Shown: positions 8,985-18,976, counted from the stretch's first letter. The stretch: 64,000 nucleotides of DNA from an uncultured Shewanella sp. (GCF_947501225.1 NZ_CANMUW010000002.1:62001-126000); one strand, 5' to 3'. Notes: a model not told the origin generated them from the letters alone. Made by a program: numbers and translations.

Positions 8985-9281
8985 ATGAGTAGTACATTGA
9001 CAATTGTGGCAAGAATTGAAGCGGTCGAAGACAAGGTCGAACTGGTTAAACGTGAGTTACTCAAGCTAATCGCGCCGACGTTAAATGAGCCTGGCTGTAT
9101 CCAATACGATCTTCACCAGGACAATGAATATCCGGCAGTATTTATCTTTTATGAAAACTGGCAAAGCCGTGAGTTATGGCAAGCCCATATGGGCAGCACA
9201 CATCTGGCTGAGTATAAGCGCGCGACAGAGGGCGCGGTCGCCTCTTTCGCCTTAAATGAAATGACCAAAATCCGGGAATAA
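8985..9281 (+). CDS. Antibiotic-biosynthesis-monooxygenase-fold protein (putative quinol monooxygenase)
   Basis: A 98-aa single-domain protein of the ABM/YgiN fold. Recognisable parts are the first strand TIVARIEA, the EPGCIQYDLHQD segment in the middle, FIFYENWQS near 50, and AHMGSTHLAEY near 66. Such proteins form ferredoxin-like dimers and act on quinols or reactive aromatic compounds without a cofactor, or have only a detoxifying role. A divergent HxlR-type regulator would normally control it, but that gene is internally deleted here, so expression may be constitutive. Confidence 0.85.
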   Translation: MSSTLTIVARIEAVEDKVELVKRELLKLIAPTLNEPGCIQYDLHQDNEYPAVFIFYENWQSRELWQAHMGSTHLAEYKRATEGAVASFALNEMTKIRE

Positions 9282-9528
9282 GCGCACGGTAGCGGGGGCT
9301 GAGTAAAAACCGACACTGCAACAGACCATGGTTTAGGCGCTGAAAGTAATCTTAGATTAGCCTCTGAGCCCGCTATCTAAACCCAGTGACTAAACAGTGA
9401 CTAGGCCCTTATCCAGTCCCAATAGATCACTCAATCGTAAAATGATGGTTCATTTCACCAGCGACAACAGTAGTAAGTGTATGGTACAACAGAGATAAGT
9501 CGCTAATAATCAAAAAGGAGTTTTGATA

Positions 9529-9744
9529 ATGAATATAAACGCATCGGTCATGGGGCAGGTTATATTATTTACCGCCGTGATAAGCGGAATATTGAGCTTT
9601 TATCTGGGCAAAAGAAAGACTCAAACCCCCATTCTGGCCACAGTTATCGGTGTTATTTTATCCTTCATCCCTCCGCTGGCCTTGATCTACCTGGCCGCAT
9701 TAGTGTTAAAAAACGATGTTAATCAAGTGGGTAAAGAGGATTAG
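9529..9744 (+). CDS. Small two-helix membrane protein, unknown function
   Basis: A 71-aa protein beginning MNINASVMG. Hydrophobic segments lie at about 8-24 and 35-57, separated by a basic GKRKTQ turn, with a charged C-terminus. The ATG at 9529 is chosen because AAGGAG (9515-9520) is 8 nt upstream; a TTG at 9523 would be too close. I do not recognise a family. It stands alone between the monooxygenase gene and the convergent asparaginase gene. Confidence 0.6.
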   Translation: MNINASVMGQVILFTAVISGILSFYLGKRKTQTPILATVIGVILSFIPPLALIYLAALVLKNDVNQVGKED

Positions 9745-9790
9745 AAGACTTATGCCGGTAGGTGGTATTTGTTAGTGACAATCAGCTTCT

Positions 9791-9978
9791 CGGCTAAAGC
9801 CGCTCCTACATCTGCCTGCTATTGTTTAACGAACAACTTGCTGAATTAAAAAAGGCAAAGCCCTTAGCTTTGCCTTCCCTGTTTGTCGCTTTCGGTCTCT
9901 TGTTGAATCTTAATCCGAAACCCTAAATCCTGGCCCGATTACTGAAAACTAAATTCGCGGCTAAAGCCGCTCCGACAT
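9791..9978. repeat. Pair of 21-bp direct repeats (CGGCTAAAGCCGCTCC type)
   Basis: CGGCTAAAGCCGCTCCTACAT (9791-9811) and the same sequence with one change (9958-9978) are direct repeats, each built on the palindrome CGGCTAAAGCCG. The second copy abuts the stop codon of the asparaginase gene. They look like REP-type intergenic units. Confidence 0.5.
9847..9874 (-). terminator. Rho-independent terminator of the asparaginase gene
   Basis: GGCAAAG (9854-9860) pairs with CTTTGCC (9868-9874). On the minus strand the hairpin is followed by a run of T (complement of 9847-9853). It lies about 100 nt past the stop of the gene at 11042-9978. Confidence 0.75.
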
Positions 9979-11042
9979 TACATATCCCGCCAGATCATCA
10001 CATCGGCAGGCTCGCCGTTTTTACGCGTGGCACGGTACATCCCTTCGGTATTAAACGGCGTCGCGATATTACCGCGTTGATCGATTGCGATGACGCCGCC
10101 GGTTCCGCCAGCCGTGATAAGGCGTTGATTGATCACCTCATCCGCCGCCTGAATTATCGATTTATTCTGATATTTGACCCGTGCACAGATATCGCCTGCC
10201 ACATGGTAACGAATAAAATACTCTCCATGTCCGGTCGCAGATACCGCACACACGCCGTTTTCGGCATAGGTGCCCGCGCCGATCACCGGGGAATCACCTA
10301 TCCGGCCGAAACGTTTCGCAGTCATGCCACCTGTAGAGGTGCCGGCTGCCAGATTGCCACTCTTATCCAGTGCGACAGCTCCCACAGTACCAAACTTATA
10401 ATCCAGATCCAGATAATCGAGCCGCGGAGGCGTGTTCGATGCCTGATAATCCGGTGACTTACTGCCGATTTCCGACTCCGCTTGCTTCAATTTGGCTTTA
10501 GCATCCTGTAACTGCTTATAACGGCTTTCTGTGTCGAAATGGTTAGCCGGAACCAACGTAAAGCCCTGAGTCAGCGCAAACTCCTCGGCTCCCGCCCCCG
10601 AGAGCATCACATGGGGCGAGCTGTTCATTACTGCATTGGCCAGTTCGATAGGGTTCTTAATATGTTTAACCCCGGAAACGGCACCAGCATTCATGGTCTT
10701 GCCGTCCATGATGGAGGCATCCATCTCATGCATGCCATCATAGGTGTACACGGCCCCAACCCCGGCATTAAACAGGGGACTGTTTTCCAGCACACGGATC
10801 GCCGCCTGAATCGCCACCACACTATCGCCGCCCGTCTCGAGTACCTTATAGCCCGCATTCACCGCTTCGGTGAGTTTATCCCGGTAAGCTTGCTGCTGCT
10901 CGGGTGTGAGCTTAGCCTTGGTTATGGTGCCGGCCCCCCCATGAATTGCTATCGAAAATGGCTTCTCATCGGCCCAGACACTAGAGCTAAACGAAGTAAA
11001 TGCAGCAAGAGTTATCGCTAATAAGCTTGAAATTCTTTTCAC
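9978..11042 (-). CDS. Exported isoaspartyl peptidase/L-asparaginase (Ntn hydrolase)
   Basis: A 354-aa plant-type asparaginase/isoaspartyl aminopeptidase, made as a precursor that cleaves itself. A signal peptide (residues 1-24, ending SSVWA) predicts a periplasmic location. The alpha chain begins with IAIHGGAGTI; the beta chain begins at T219 in KFGTVGAV, the autocleavage site and nucleophile, followed by GTSTGGMTAKRFGRIGD, which lines the substrate pocket. A stretch at about 174-212 rich in K, Q and E forms the linker lost on maturation. It should release Asp from beta-aspartyl dipeptides or ammonia from Asn. It is a single gene with its own terminator, divergent from tamA with 133 bp between. 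Confidence 0.9.
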   Translation of the reverse strand: MKRISSLLAITLAAFTSFSSSVWADEKPFSIAIHGGAGTITKAKLTPEQQQAYRDKLTEAVNAGYKVLETGGDSVVAIQAAIRVLENSPLFNAGVGAVYTYDGMHEMDASIMDGKTMNAGAVSGVKHIKNPIELANAVMNSSPHVMLSGAGAEEFALTQGFTLVPANHFDTESRYKQLQDAKAKLKQAESEIGSKSPDYQASNTPPRLDYLDLDYKFGTVGAVALDKSGNLAAGTSTGGMTAKRFGRIGDSPVIGAGTYAENGVCAVSATGHGEYFIRYHVAGDICARVKYQNKSIIQAADEVINQRLITAGGTGGVIAIDQRGNIATPFNTEGMYRATRKNGEPADVMIWRDM

Positions 11043-11175
11043 AAAAGGGTCCTATAATTTTTATTTGCACTCTTTGTAACCATTTTCATCCATAATTACA
11101 ATCATCAACTTGCCTGAGATCAATAATCTAGCGACAATAGAGAGGCATTCGATTATTACTAAAAGAGTCTGATTT

Positions 11176-13023
11176 TTGAAAAACAGTTCATTGCGATTAT
11201 GGTCATTGAGCATCATTTTTATCGGCTATCTACTGTGCCCCTTTTCCGCACAAGCTAATGACTGGTTAACTTTGAAAATTGAGGGCGTCGATGATGCGCT
11301 AAAGCGCAACATCAAGGCGCACTTAGGTGCTTTGCCAAAATCAAAGGTTCAGCGCCGAGCCTATATCTTCAATGCCGAAGACAATATCACCGCCGCCCTT
11401 CACTCCTTAGGCTTCTATCATGGTGAGATCGGTCAGGAGGTTATCTCCTCAGAGAAAGGCGCCTGGACGCTTTTATTGAACATCTCCCCGGGCGAGCCGA
11501 CAAGACTGGAATGGATTGACATCAATTTCGATGGTGAGATCGCAGATGACAGGTTTATTCTCGACTGGCTGGATACGGTGAATATCAAACCCGGTGACAT
11601 ATTAAATCATGGCGTCTATGAACAGTTAAAATCACAGCTGGTAACTATCGCCTTAGCACGCGGTTATTTCGACGGCGAGTACAAGCGGTCGGCTATCACC
11701 ATCAACCGCGACCTGAACACGGCAAAGATCACCCTGCATTACGACTCAGGCAAACGGTATCATATCGGTGCAGTCAGCTTCGAAGGGCACACTCTTAACG
11801 ATGAGTTATTAAATGAACTAATCCCCTTCGACACAAACTCCCTTTTCAGTACGGGTAAACTAAGCAGCCTGAACAGGGAGCTGCTGGACACCAGTTATTT
11901 CTCCAATATCAAGGTATTGCCACAGGTAGATAAGACTCAGGGCTTAGCCGTGCCTATCAAGGTTGAACTAACCCCTAAGCCCAGTCACTCAATCGAACTG
12001 GGTTTGGGTGCCGATCTTGGTAATACCACAGAAAACAATATCGAACCCAGAGTTCGTGTGACCTGGCGAACGCCTCAGGTCAACAGTTATGGTCACTCTC
12101 AGGAGACCACAGCAGAGTGGGCACCGGATAAACCCAAATTTCTAACCACCTATACGATTCCCCTGACCCACCCTCTGGATGACCAACTCAAGATTCGGGT
12201 CGGCATGCTCAGGGATAAATATGGGGTGACTCAGGTTTATGATCCCGAAGATAAAAAGTTCGATAACACGGGGGAGCTTGAGGGAAGTAAACGCCTGTTG
12301 GGGCTGATCCGTCAGCAGCGGCTGGATAGCCAGTGGCTGTTCAGCTATTCGTTCGAATGGATAAGAGAGTTTTACAATCAGTCTGATATCGATTATGACC
12401 CCAAATTTATCCTGTTTGGCACCAGCATCTCAAAGACAACCCGTGGCGATAACAGCCTGGACCCCAAGTCCGGCTTCTTTCAACACTACAGCATTGAACA
12501 CGCCGACCCTTCATTGGGCTCCAGCGTTCGTCTGACTCGATTACAGACCAAATATAAATGGATCGATACCTTTTTCGACAAACACAGAATCGTCTCCCGT
12601 CTCGATCTGGGCGTAAACCTGGCTGCGGATGAGGATCTTCCTTTCATTCCTCCCTCGCTGCGTTACTTCGCCGGTGGTGATCAGAGCATCAGGGGCTATA
12701 GTTATCAGGAGCTCGGGCCACACCTGGATTACATCAACAGCGATGGTCAGTTAGCAAGACAGGTGGTCGGTGGACGTTACCTTATGGTTGGTAGTGTAGA
12801 GTATCAATACTATCTGACACCCACCTGGCGTGTCGGTAGCTTTATCGATGCGGGTAATGCATTCGATGTAAACCAGATCGAACCGATAGTCTCAGTCGGT
12901 GGCGGTATTCACTGGATCTCGCCGATAGGACCGATAAAACTGGATCTTGGTGTCGGCCTGAAAGAGACAGATGTTGTAGATAGACCCTGGCGTATCCATT
13001 TAACCATGGGGGCCGAGCTATGA
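11176..13023 (+). CDS. tamA: Translocation and assembly module subunit TamA (Omp85 family)
   Basis: A 615-aa outer-membrane protein. A signal peptide (cleavage after SAQA, about residue 27) precedes three POTRA-like domains (about 30-270). A 16-strand beta barrel of the Omp85 type follows, including the conserved RYFAGGDQSIRGY segment near 495-508 that matches the lid-lock (VRGF/Y) motif. With TamB it helps insert autotransporters and moves lipids between the membranes. The start is a TTG at 11176: an in-frame stop lies two codons upstream, AAAAGAG is at 11161-11167, and no ATG would leave an intact signal peptide. tamB overlaps by 4 bp, so the pair is translationally coupled. Confidence 0.93.
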   Translation: MKNSSLRLWSLSIIFIGYLLCPFSAQANDWLTLKIEGVDDALKRNIKAHLGALPKSKVQRRAYIFNAEDNITAALHSLGFYHGEIGQEVISSEKGAWTLLLNISPGEPTRLEWIDINFDGEIADDRFILDWLDTVNIKPGDILNHGVYEQLKSQLVTIALARGYFDGEYKRSAITINRDLNTAKITLHYDSGKRYHIGAVSFEGHTLNDELLNELIPFDTNSLFSTGKLSSLNRELLDTSYFSNIKVLPQVDKTQGLAVPIKVELTPKPSHSIELGLGADLGNTTENNIEPRVRVTWRTPQVNSYGHSQETTAEWAPDKPKFLTTYTIPLTHPLDDQLKIRVGMLRDKYGVTQVYDPEDKKFDNTGELEGSKRLLGLIRQQRLDSQWLFSYSFEWIREFYNQSDIDYDPKFILFGTSISKTTRGDNSLDPKSGFFQHYSIEHADPSLGSSVRLTRLQTKYKWIDTFFDKHRIVSRLDLGVNLAADEDLPFIPPSLRYFAGGDQSIRGYSYQELGPHLDYINSDGQLARQVVGGRYLMVGSVEYQYYLTPTWRVGSFIDAGNAFDVNQIEPIVSVGGGIHWISPIGPIKLDLGVGLKETDVVDRPWRIHLTMGAEL

Positions 13024-16000
13024 CCGGAATTAATGACAATCATAACCAGGATAGCGTTGCAGAAACTCCCGCCACCAGAAGCGGCGGGATTAGCGCCACA
13101 CTTTGGAGAGGTTTTAAGGCGTTCTCCCGAACCGTTATCTATCTGCCCCTGGGCGCACTGATTATCCTTGCCATCCTATTGGGAACCCCTTTGGGAAGCC
13201 GTTTGGCGGTGAGCCTTGCCGATATTTTTGTACCCGATCTTGATATTACCTATGTCTCCGGCACGCTCAACAAGCGACTTGAGGTGACCCGTGCTCATTG
13301 GGCAATGGATGGTATCTCTGTCGAAGCAGACGACCTGATTTTAGATTGGCGCCCCATGTGCTTACTGAGTAAACAGTTATGTGTTAACGAGCTGGCCGCC
13401 GGTAAAGTGTTGGTATCGATCGATACAGAGATGTTGGGCGATAACAATGATGATATGGCTCTCACAGATGAGGAGCCAATCGATAATCAATTTGATGACG
13501 AGCAGCTCGATGAGCAACAGGAGATCCGGCTCCCCTTCGGTATAGATCTAAAACGAGCCGATCTGGCCAACGTTAAGGTTCGCGTCAACGATATGCAGTT
13601 CAATGCATCGCGGCTGCAGACACAAGCGCAGTGGCAACAGAGTGGCATCCGGGCCAACTACCTGTATAGCAGCGACCTGCTGGTATCTATCCCCTTGTCC
13701 GATACCGGTGAGGAGCTTGAAACGAAGCAGAGCGGGGATCCGACGGCACACGCCGATGCAAACGACTGGCCGATGGCGCACCTGCCCGCCGTATTTATGC
13801 CAATACCGGTATTTGTCACAGATGCCGTGCTGGAGCGGAGTCATCTCAGATTAGGTGAGCGCGATGACTTTTTTGAAAGCATCATACTCGACGGCAGCTA
13901 CCATAGTTTCTTAGTCAACCTCAATCAGCTGCTGGTAGAACATAGCTATGGTAAGGTTAACCTGAAGGGGGGGATCAGCCTCAAAGATGATTACCCTATG
14001 GAGATCTCGGCAACAGTCGACGCTCACAGCGTCGCCGAACTTCCGGGCCTGAAACGGCAACAGCTTTCACTTCATCTTTCCCGGGGCTTTAAAAATTTAG
14101 CCGTCACGGCAACCGGCAGTGGCCATGTCGATTTCAACCTGCTGGGCGAGATAGCTCTGGCCGACTCCAACCTGCCCTATTCGCTGAATTTTGAGGGCAA
14201 GAAACTTGGCTGGCCGTTGGACAAACCCAGCTATGCAGCAGACGGGATAACCCTGGTTACTCAGGGAGGGCTCGACCATCAGGATGTCACACTAACGGCC
14301 AATATCAAGACCCCTTTCCACCCCACTCTGGCCGTCGATACCCAGTTCAGCCACACAGGTACACAGCTCGATGTCGCTTACCTTCGACTGCTCGGAGAAC
14401 CGGGAGAGGCGGAACTCTCTGGCAGTGCACAGTATGATGACGGCATAAGTTGGGATGCCGATATCAAGGCGCAAAACCTGCAGCTGCAGCAGGTAAAATT
14501 CAACCTGGAAACTCCGTTACCCGATAGCATCATCAGCGGCCAGGTTCACACCAGAGGCCATGTTAGCAACGAACGCTGGGAGGTCGGGATCAGCGATTCA
14601 GACCTTGATGGCGAGATCCAGGGCTACCCCTTCAAACTCATCGGCGATCTCAATGTGGACGACAAGCTACATCTTAGCGCCGAAAACCTAAAGTTAAGTG
14701 CACTGCAGAGCATTCTACAGGTATCCGGCACCGCGGATAACAGCTGGGCCGTAGACGCTAAGTTGCAGGTCCCGGATCTTAACCTCTGGCATGCTGAGTC
14801 ATACGGCAGCATAGATGCATCTATCAATGTCTCGGGTGAGAGCGAACATCCTCAGGTTGCCGTTTCGGCCCATGTGAGTGACATTGAGTTCCAGCAACAC
14901 AAGATAGAACAGGCGCTGGTGAAAGGGTTTTATCAGCCAAAGGATGAGCATGAATTTGCCCTCTCGGTAAAGGCTAAAGATCTAAACGTCGCGGCAGTAA
15001 AGCTTGATTCCGTCACTCTGGGATTTAAGGGTAACGAAAACAAACAAAAATTCGGCCTGCGAACATATGGTGAGCTGCAACTCAATACAAAGATTTACTC
15101 CACATACGACACCGAATCGACTCAGCTGGAGGCCGAGGTAAGAAACCTGAGTTTGAACTTCCTGCTGGGCAAGTGGGCGCTCGAAGCACCTATCGATCTG
15201 AGCTGGAATAATGATAAACAGACGGGGATAGTTAACCCCTTCTGCTGGCTCAACGAAAATGGCAGACTCTGTCTCGATGATGCCACAGAGCTCGCTGCGA
15301 ATGGAGAAACCAGCTTGCTGTTCGATGGTGATATCGGTGGTGTATTGAAACCATTACTACCTGAGAATCTGAACTGGCAGGCGCCCGCTAAACTCTTCTC
15401 CAATATCAAATGGCAGGAAGGTTCTAAACCCGAGGGGTTCCTGGAGCTGAATTTGGCACCGGGTCAGATCAGTTTAAATAACAATAACCGTATGATCGAT
15501 GTGGGCTACAAGCTGCTCAACTTCAAGGCGAGCCTGGATCAAGATAAGCTTATCAGCCAACTAAAATTTGACTCCCACGATATCGCCAGTTGGGAAGGTC
15601 AGCTGGAGATAAGCGTAGCCCCCGACCGAACCCTCTCCGGATACACTAAGCTCGAGCAGATTAACCTCGATGCCCTCTCTGAACTGATGCCACAGCTTGA
15701 AACGCTCACGGGAAAGATCTCCAGCGAGCTTGAGATCTCGGGTACCCTGGCCAAGCCCGATGTTTCCGGCAAAGTAAGACTGGAGCAGGGGCAGTTATTG
15801 GCGGCCGCGAACCCCACCCTACTTGAAGATATCGAACTGGATCTTACCCTCTCAGGCCAGAGCGCAACACTGGACGGGCAGTGGAAGATGGGAAGCGGTA
15901 AGGCGCAAATAGGTGGACTGTTTAACTGGCAAGGCGATAACTTCAACGGCGACATTCAGTTTGGCGGTGAGAAGCTCGCTATCATTCAGCCACCACTCGC

Positions 16001-16916
16001 CATCATTACAGCCTCGCCAGAGCTATCGATCAAGTTCGACACACACAGGGCTGACATTCAGGGCTTGATAAATATCGACTCAGGTAACATCAAGGTTAGC
16101 CAACTTCCCGAAGGCGGGGTAGCGGTCTCAGATGATGTGGTATTCCAAGACAGCCTCTCCAGCGGAGAAGTTGAGCAGAGCCCCTATGCCATCACTACCA
16201 ACATAAAAATCAAGGTCGCAGACAGGCTGAGAATCGACGGCATGGGGTTAAGAGGCAAGCTTACCGGAACACTGGATCTCAGACAGGAGGCCTTTCGACC
16301 TCCGCTGCTATACGGCGATATCAGAGTGGTGGATGGCAGTTACAAGTTTATGGGGCAAACCCTCAAGATCAATGCCGGCGAGGTGCAGTTTATCGGCCCT
16401 GCCGAGGTACCCAGCCTCAATATTGAAGCGGTGAGAGAGATTAAAGATGAGGATGTGGTAGCCGGAGTCAGGATCACAGGCACGCCACTGAAACCGATAG
16501 TCACCCTCTTCTCCTCCCCAGTCAAAGAGCAGGCCGAGATCCTCTCCTACATCATCAAGGGGACAGGGTTCCACAGCAACGACGGCGATCAGAACAGTAG
16601 TTTAATGATGGGAGCAGCCCTGACGCTGAGTAATCAACTCGGCGGCGGAGCTGTAAATCTGATCGGTGAATCGGCCACCGGGCTGATCGAAAAGGTCGGA
16701 TTTTCCAACGTACAGCTCGATGCCAACGATGACGGCCGCGTCGCCATCAGCGGCTATATTGGTGAGAATCTTATGGTCAAATATGGTGTCGGGGTATTCA
16801 ACCCCGGCTACGAGATGACCGTTAGGTACTACCTGTTATCTCAGCTTTATCTTGAAACCGTATCGGGCAGCGTCGAACAGTCACTGGATATCTATTACAA
16901 CTTCAATATAGATTAG
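13020..16916 (+). CDS. tamB: Translocation and assembly module subunit TamB (AsmA-like)
   Basis: A 1298-aa inner-membrane-anchored protein spanning the periplasm. One transmembrane helix (residues about 38-62) follows a short cytosolic tail. The rest is a long run of amphipathic beta strands making a hydrophobic groove, and the final 340 residues are the TamB C-terminal (DUF490) domain with the conserved LLYGDIRVVDGSYKFMGQ region near 1095. An acidic insert at about 140-165 (DNNDDMALTDEE) is a local peculiarity. The length is close to E. coli TamB (about 1260 aa). ATG overlaps the tamA stop as ATGA. Confidence 0.93.
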   Translation: MTGINDNHNQDSVAETPATRSGGISATLWRGFKAFSRTVIYLPLGALIILAILLGTPLGSRLAVSLADIFVPDLDITYVSGTLNKRLEVTRAHWAMDGISVEADDLILDWRPMCLLSKQLCVNELAAGKVLVSIDTEMLGDNNDDMALTDEEPIDNQFDDEQLDEQQEIRLPFGIDLKRADLANVKVRVNDMQFNASRLQTQAQWQQSGIRANYLYSSDLLVSIPLSDTGEELETKQSGDPTAHADANDWPMAHLPAVFMPIPVFVTDAVLERSHLRLGERDDFFESIILDGSYHSFLVNLNQLLVEHSYGKVNLKGGISLKDDYPMEISATVDAHSVAELPGLKRQQLSLHLSRGFKNLAVTATGSGHVDFNLLGEIALADSNLPYSLNFEGKKLGWPLDKPSYAADGITLVTQGGLDHQDVTLTANIKTPFHPTLAVDTQFSHTGTQLDVAYLRLLGEPGEAELSGSAQYDDGISWDADIKAQNLQLQQVKFNLETPLPDSIISGQVHTRGHVSNERWEVGISDSDLDGEIQGYPFKLIGDLNVDDKLHLSAENLKLSALQSILQVSGTADNSWAVDAKLQVPDLNLWHAESYGSIDASINVSGESEHPQVAVSAHVSDIEFQQHKIEQALVKGFYQPKDEHEFALSVKAKDLNVAAVKLDSVTLGFKGNENKQKFGLRTYGELQLNTKIYSTYDTESTQLEAEVRNLSLNFLLGKWALEAPIDLSWNNDKQTGIVNPFCWLNENGRLCLDDATELAANGETSLLFDGDIGGVLKPLLPENLNWQAPAKLFSNIKWQEGSKPEGFLELNLAPGQISLNNNNRMIDVGYKLLNFKASLDQDKLISQLKFDSHDIASWEGQLEISVAPDRTLSGYTKLEQINLDALSELMPQLETLTGKISSELEISGTLAKPDVSGKVRLEQGQLLAAANPTLLEDIELDLTLSGQSATLDGQWKMGSGKAQIGGLFNWQGDNFNGDIQFGGEKLAIIQPPLAIITASPELSIKFDTHRADIQGLINIDSGNIKVSQLPEGGVAVSDDVVFQDSLSSGEVEQSPYAITTNIKIKVADRLRIDGMGLRGKLTGTLDLRQEAFRPPLLYGDIRVVDGSYKFMGQTLKINAGEVQFIGPAEVPSLNIEAVREIKDEDVVAGVRITGTPLKPIVTLFSSPVKEQAEILSYIIKGTGFHSNDGDQNSSLMMGAALTLSNQLGGGAVNLIGESATGLIEKVGFSNVQLDANDDGRVAISGYIGENLMVKYGVGVFNPGYEMTVRYYLLSQLYLETVSGSVEQSLDIYYNFNID

Positions 16917-16920
16917 CCAC

Positions 16921-16946
16921 AAAAAAGCCGGCTAACGCCGGCTTTT
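16921..16946. terminator. Bidirectional terminator between tamB and the lipoprotein gene
   Basis: AAAAGCCGGC (16923-16932) pairs with GCCGGCTTTT (16937-16946) around loop TAAC. A and T runs on both sides allow termination of both converging genes. It starts 4 nt after the tamB stop. Confidence 0.9.
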
Positions 16947-16966
16947 AGGATTCACTGGAATTAAAG

Positions 16967-18598
16967 CTAATTTCCCGCAAGGCAAACTACTTCAAATTCT
17001 CTGTTTGTAGCCCACACAGTAGACATGGCAGACATTGCAGTATTATGAGCATAGGCAAACTCAGATGATGACATGTCTGACGTCCAAAGGTGAGTCTTTG
17101 GCCAGTCACATGCCTCGTGAGTGGCGTTAGCAATAGAGTTAAGCTTATTCAGAGTTGGTAAGGTTGAGCCCATACCAGCACAATACATAACTGCGTCTGC
17201 ATAATTCATCTCTTTGCTTGCGATGTGAGTAAACTCGGGGCACTTACTTTCCATTCGGAAGTAGCTAACCTCTACCGAGGTTGCCGCCATATCGTGCTTA
17301 TTTTCAGCTGGGTTTGCTGGCTCCAATATGATCATATCTCTCCAACCATACTTACCCTTCTCAAGCTGCAACTTAACATAGCCATCTTTATCAATGTCAC
17401 CACCGAAAATCGGAATGGGTTCGTAGTGTTTATCACTCAAGATGCTTCCGTCTGAGCCGATAACCTCAACTGACTTGAATGTCAGTTTCAAATCCGAAGC
17501 AGGTTCACTACCCGGCTGTCGAGGTTTGAAATCTGGATTGTTTGACACCTCAACTTGCATCGTGTTCGCACTATTACGAACACCGTCAATTGTGCCTTCA
17601 ACTTCCAGGGGCGCTCGAATGTACAAGCCTTCCTTGTTGGCCGGAACAGGTACCTCATGAGTGGTATAAGCGGCGGTATTGTAATGATGTATGTATTCGC
17701 GGTTAACGGCCGTCCACGGACCAAACGAGGTAAAGGGGGGCGAAAAGCTTTCGCTAGCAGAACCGGGTTCTTTTATGATGCGGTATTCAAATGTAACTGG
17801 AACTTCTTCATTATACGTTTCAAAAATGTTCTTAAGTTTCAGTAAATAAGGATGGATCTGTTCCATGCTCCAGCGAGCACCGTCCCCAACTAATGTACCC
17901 TGACAAAGTGGTCCTTCTTCAAGGCTAAGAACATTAAACATCACTGCAGCTTTTACCACGTCTTTAGGCAATTTCAGTGGAGTGTATGACACAACTTTGT
18001 TTGCAAGATACGCCATCGCTTCATCGACTGCCTCCTCGACAAAGGAAACCCGGGCAGCTGCATTCATCGCATTTTGCCGCTCTATCTCGCACTTCCTCTC
18101 AATATTGTCTTTGGTTCTTTCCAGCGCGTCTCGATAGTGACCTTCATCCCGTGACCATGGAGATTTGCTCAAAAACAAGTCCGTCCCGCTACGCAACATT
18201 TCAATGGGCTTAGGAGGCAGTCCATCAGCGTGTACCTTAACTCGTAACTCATGCCTACCATTAGAAAGGGGTTCACTCGTGAATTCATCTTTTAAGCCGG
18301 CATAGATCCTGTTAACAGGTTCAGGTGGGCTTAATTTATTGCTGGGTGGGGCTATGTTGGACTTAGCTGCCTTACTTACCGAGGCTAGCACTAGCGGTTC
18401 AGGCATGGTGTTTTTCGTTACAAACTCGACCCTGGAGATGTTATCTCTGATGGTGATGGTTTCGTTGTTGACCAGGAGTACGATTTCACCGCCATTAAAG
18501 CTCAACTCAACGTGATCATCAAAAGCTGTAGACTTCAACGAATCTCCGGTGACAAGATCATTGTAAGCTACATAGCCCTCAGCAATCACCATTTCCAT
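16967..18598 (-). CDS. Body of a surface lipoprotein, unknown function, separated from its signal peptide by a frameshift
   Basis: A 543-aa open frame whose first Met (MEMVIAEGY) is internal: the same frame reads back through ADDYNLTAYEQGDIYASFEKDG to a TGA at 18685-18683 without a start codon. The lipoprotein signal peptide lies just upstream in another frame (18771-18646). I recognise no family for the middle. Residues about 455-543 hold paired cysteines, a MYCAGMGSTLPTLNKLN segment, HLWTSDM and a terminal VVCLAGN. This pattern recalls the C-type-lectin-like cap of intimin/invasin-type adhesins (tentative). Two long acidic, beta-rich stretches precede it. If the indel is genuine the product would lack export, so the gene is probably inactive or phase-switched. 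It is convergent with tamB. Confidence 0.65.
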   Translation of the reverse strand: MEMVIAEGYVAYNDLVTGDSLKSTAFDDHVELSFNGGEIVLLVNNETITIRDNISRVEFVTKNTMPEPLVLASVSKAAKSNIAPPSNKLSPPEPVNRIYAGLKDEFTSEPLSNGRHELRVKVHADGLPPKPIEMLRSGTDLFLSKSPWSRDEGHYRDALERTKDNIERKCEIERQNAMNAAARVSFVEEAVDEAMAYLANKVVSYTPLKLPKDVVKAAVMFNVLSLEEGPLCQGTLVGDGARWSMEQIHPYLLKLKNIFETYNEEVPVTFEYRIIKEPGSASESFSPPFTSFGPWTAVNREYIHHYNTAAYTTHEVPVPANKEGLYIRAPLEVEGTIDGVRNSANTMQVEVSNNPDFKPRQPGSEPASDLKLTFKSVEVIGSDGSILSDKHYEPIPIFGGDIDKDGYVKLQLEKGKYGWRDMIILEPANPAENKHDMAATSVEVSYFRMESKCPEFTHIASKEMNYADAVMYCAGMGSTLPTLNKLNSIANATHEACDWPKTHLWTSDMSSSEFAYAHNTAMSAMSTVWATNREFEVVCLAGN

Positions 18599-18645
18599 GC
18601 CATCTTTCTCGAAAGAAGCGTAAATATCTCCCTGCTCATAAGCAG

Positions 18646-18771
18646 TTAGGTTGTAGTCGTCCGCACGGTTACTTGTGTGTCGTCATTACCTGTAGCATCT
18701 GTCGTTTCAGAGTCCTCTACTTCACACGCCTGCAACGTTAAAAGCAAAGCAATCAGCCAAATCTTTTTCAT
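18646..18771 (-). pseudogene. 5' fragment of the same lipoprotein gene (signal peptide and lipobox)
   Basis: ATG at 18771 opens 41 codons: MKKIWLIALLLTLQAC is a lipoprotein signal peptide with lipobox LQAC (Cys16), followed by an acidic linker and a TAA at 18648-18646. AAAGGGA precedes the ATG at good spacing. The body frame is open from 18682 downward, so a single-base loss between 18649 and 18682 would join Cys-lipoprotein leader and body, giving a protein of about 600 aa. Confidence 0.65.
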
Positions 18772-18913
18772 CTTTCAATTTCCCTTTGTTAGTGAAGCTA
18801 CCTTTTTATCAGAAACTTAGAGTCGTAAGTGGGATCTATTCGACGGTTTGCATACTCTGTTAAAAAAATGTATCAAGCACCTACAGGGAGAATCCAAAGG
18901 AAACATCAAGCAC

Positions 18914-18946
18914 AAAAAAACCGCTTCATGGCGAAGCGGTTTTTTC
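18914..18946. terminator. Bidirectional terminator downstream of fadR
   Basis: CCGCTTC (18921-18927) pairs with GAAGCGG (18933-18939), with seven A on the left and a T-run on the right. It ends the fadR transcript 30 nt past the stop codon. Confidence 0.85.
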
Positions 18947-18976
18947 TACTTATCTCAACTTATACAACCGGGCAGC

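Noticed and set aside
10539..11021. 160-codon open frame antisense to the asparaginase gene
   Set aside because: The opposite strand encodes a complete enzyme with its active-site motifs and signal peptide; this frame shows no family features.
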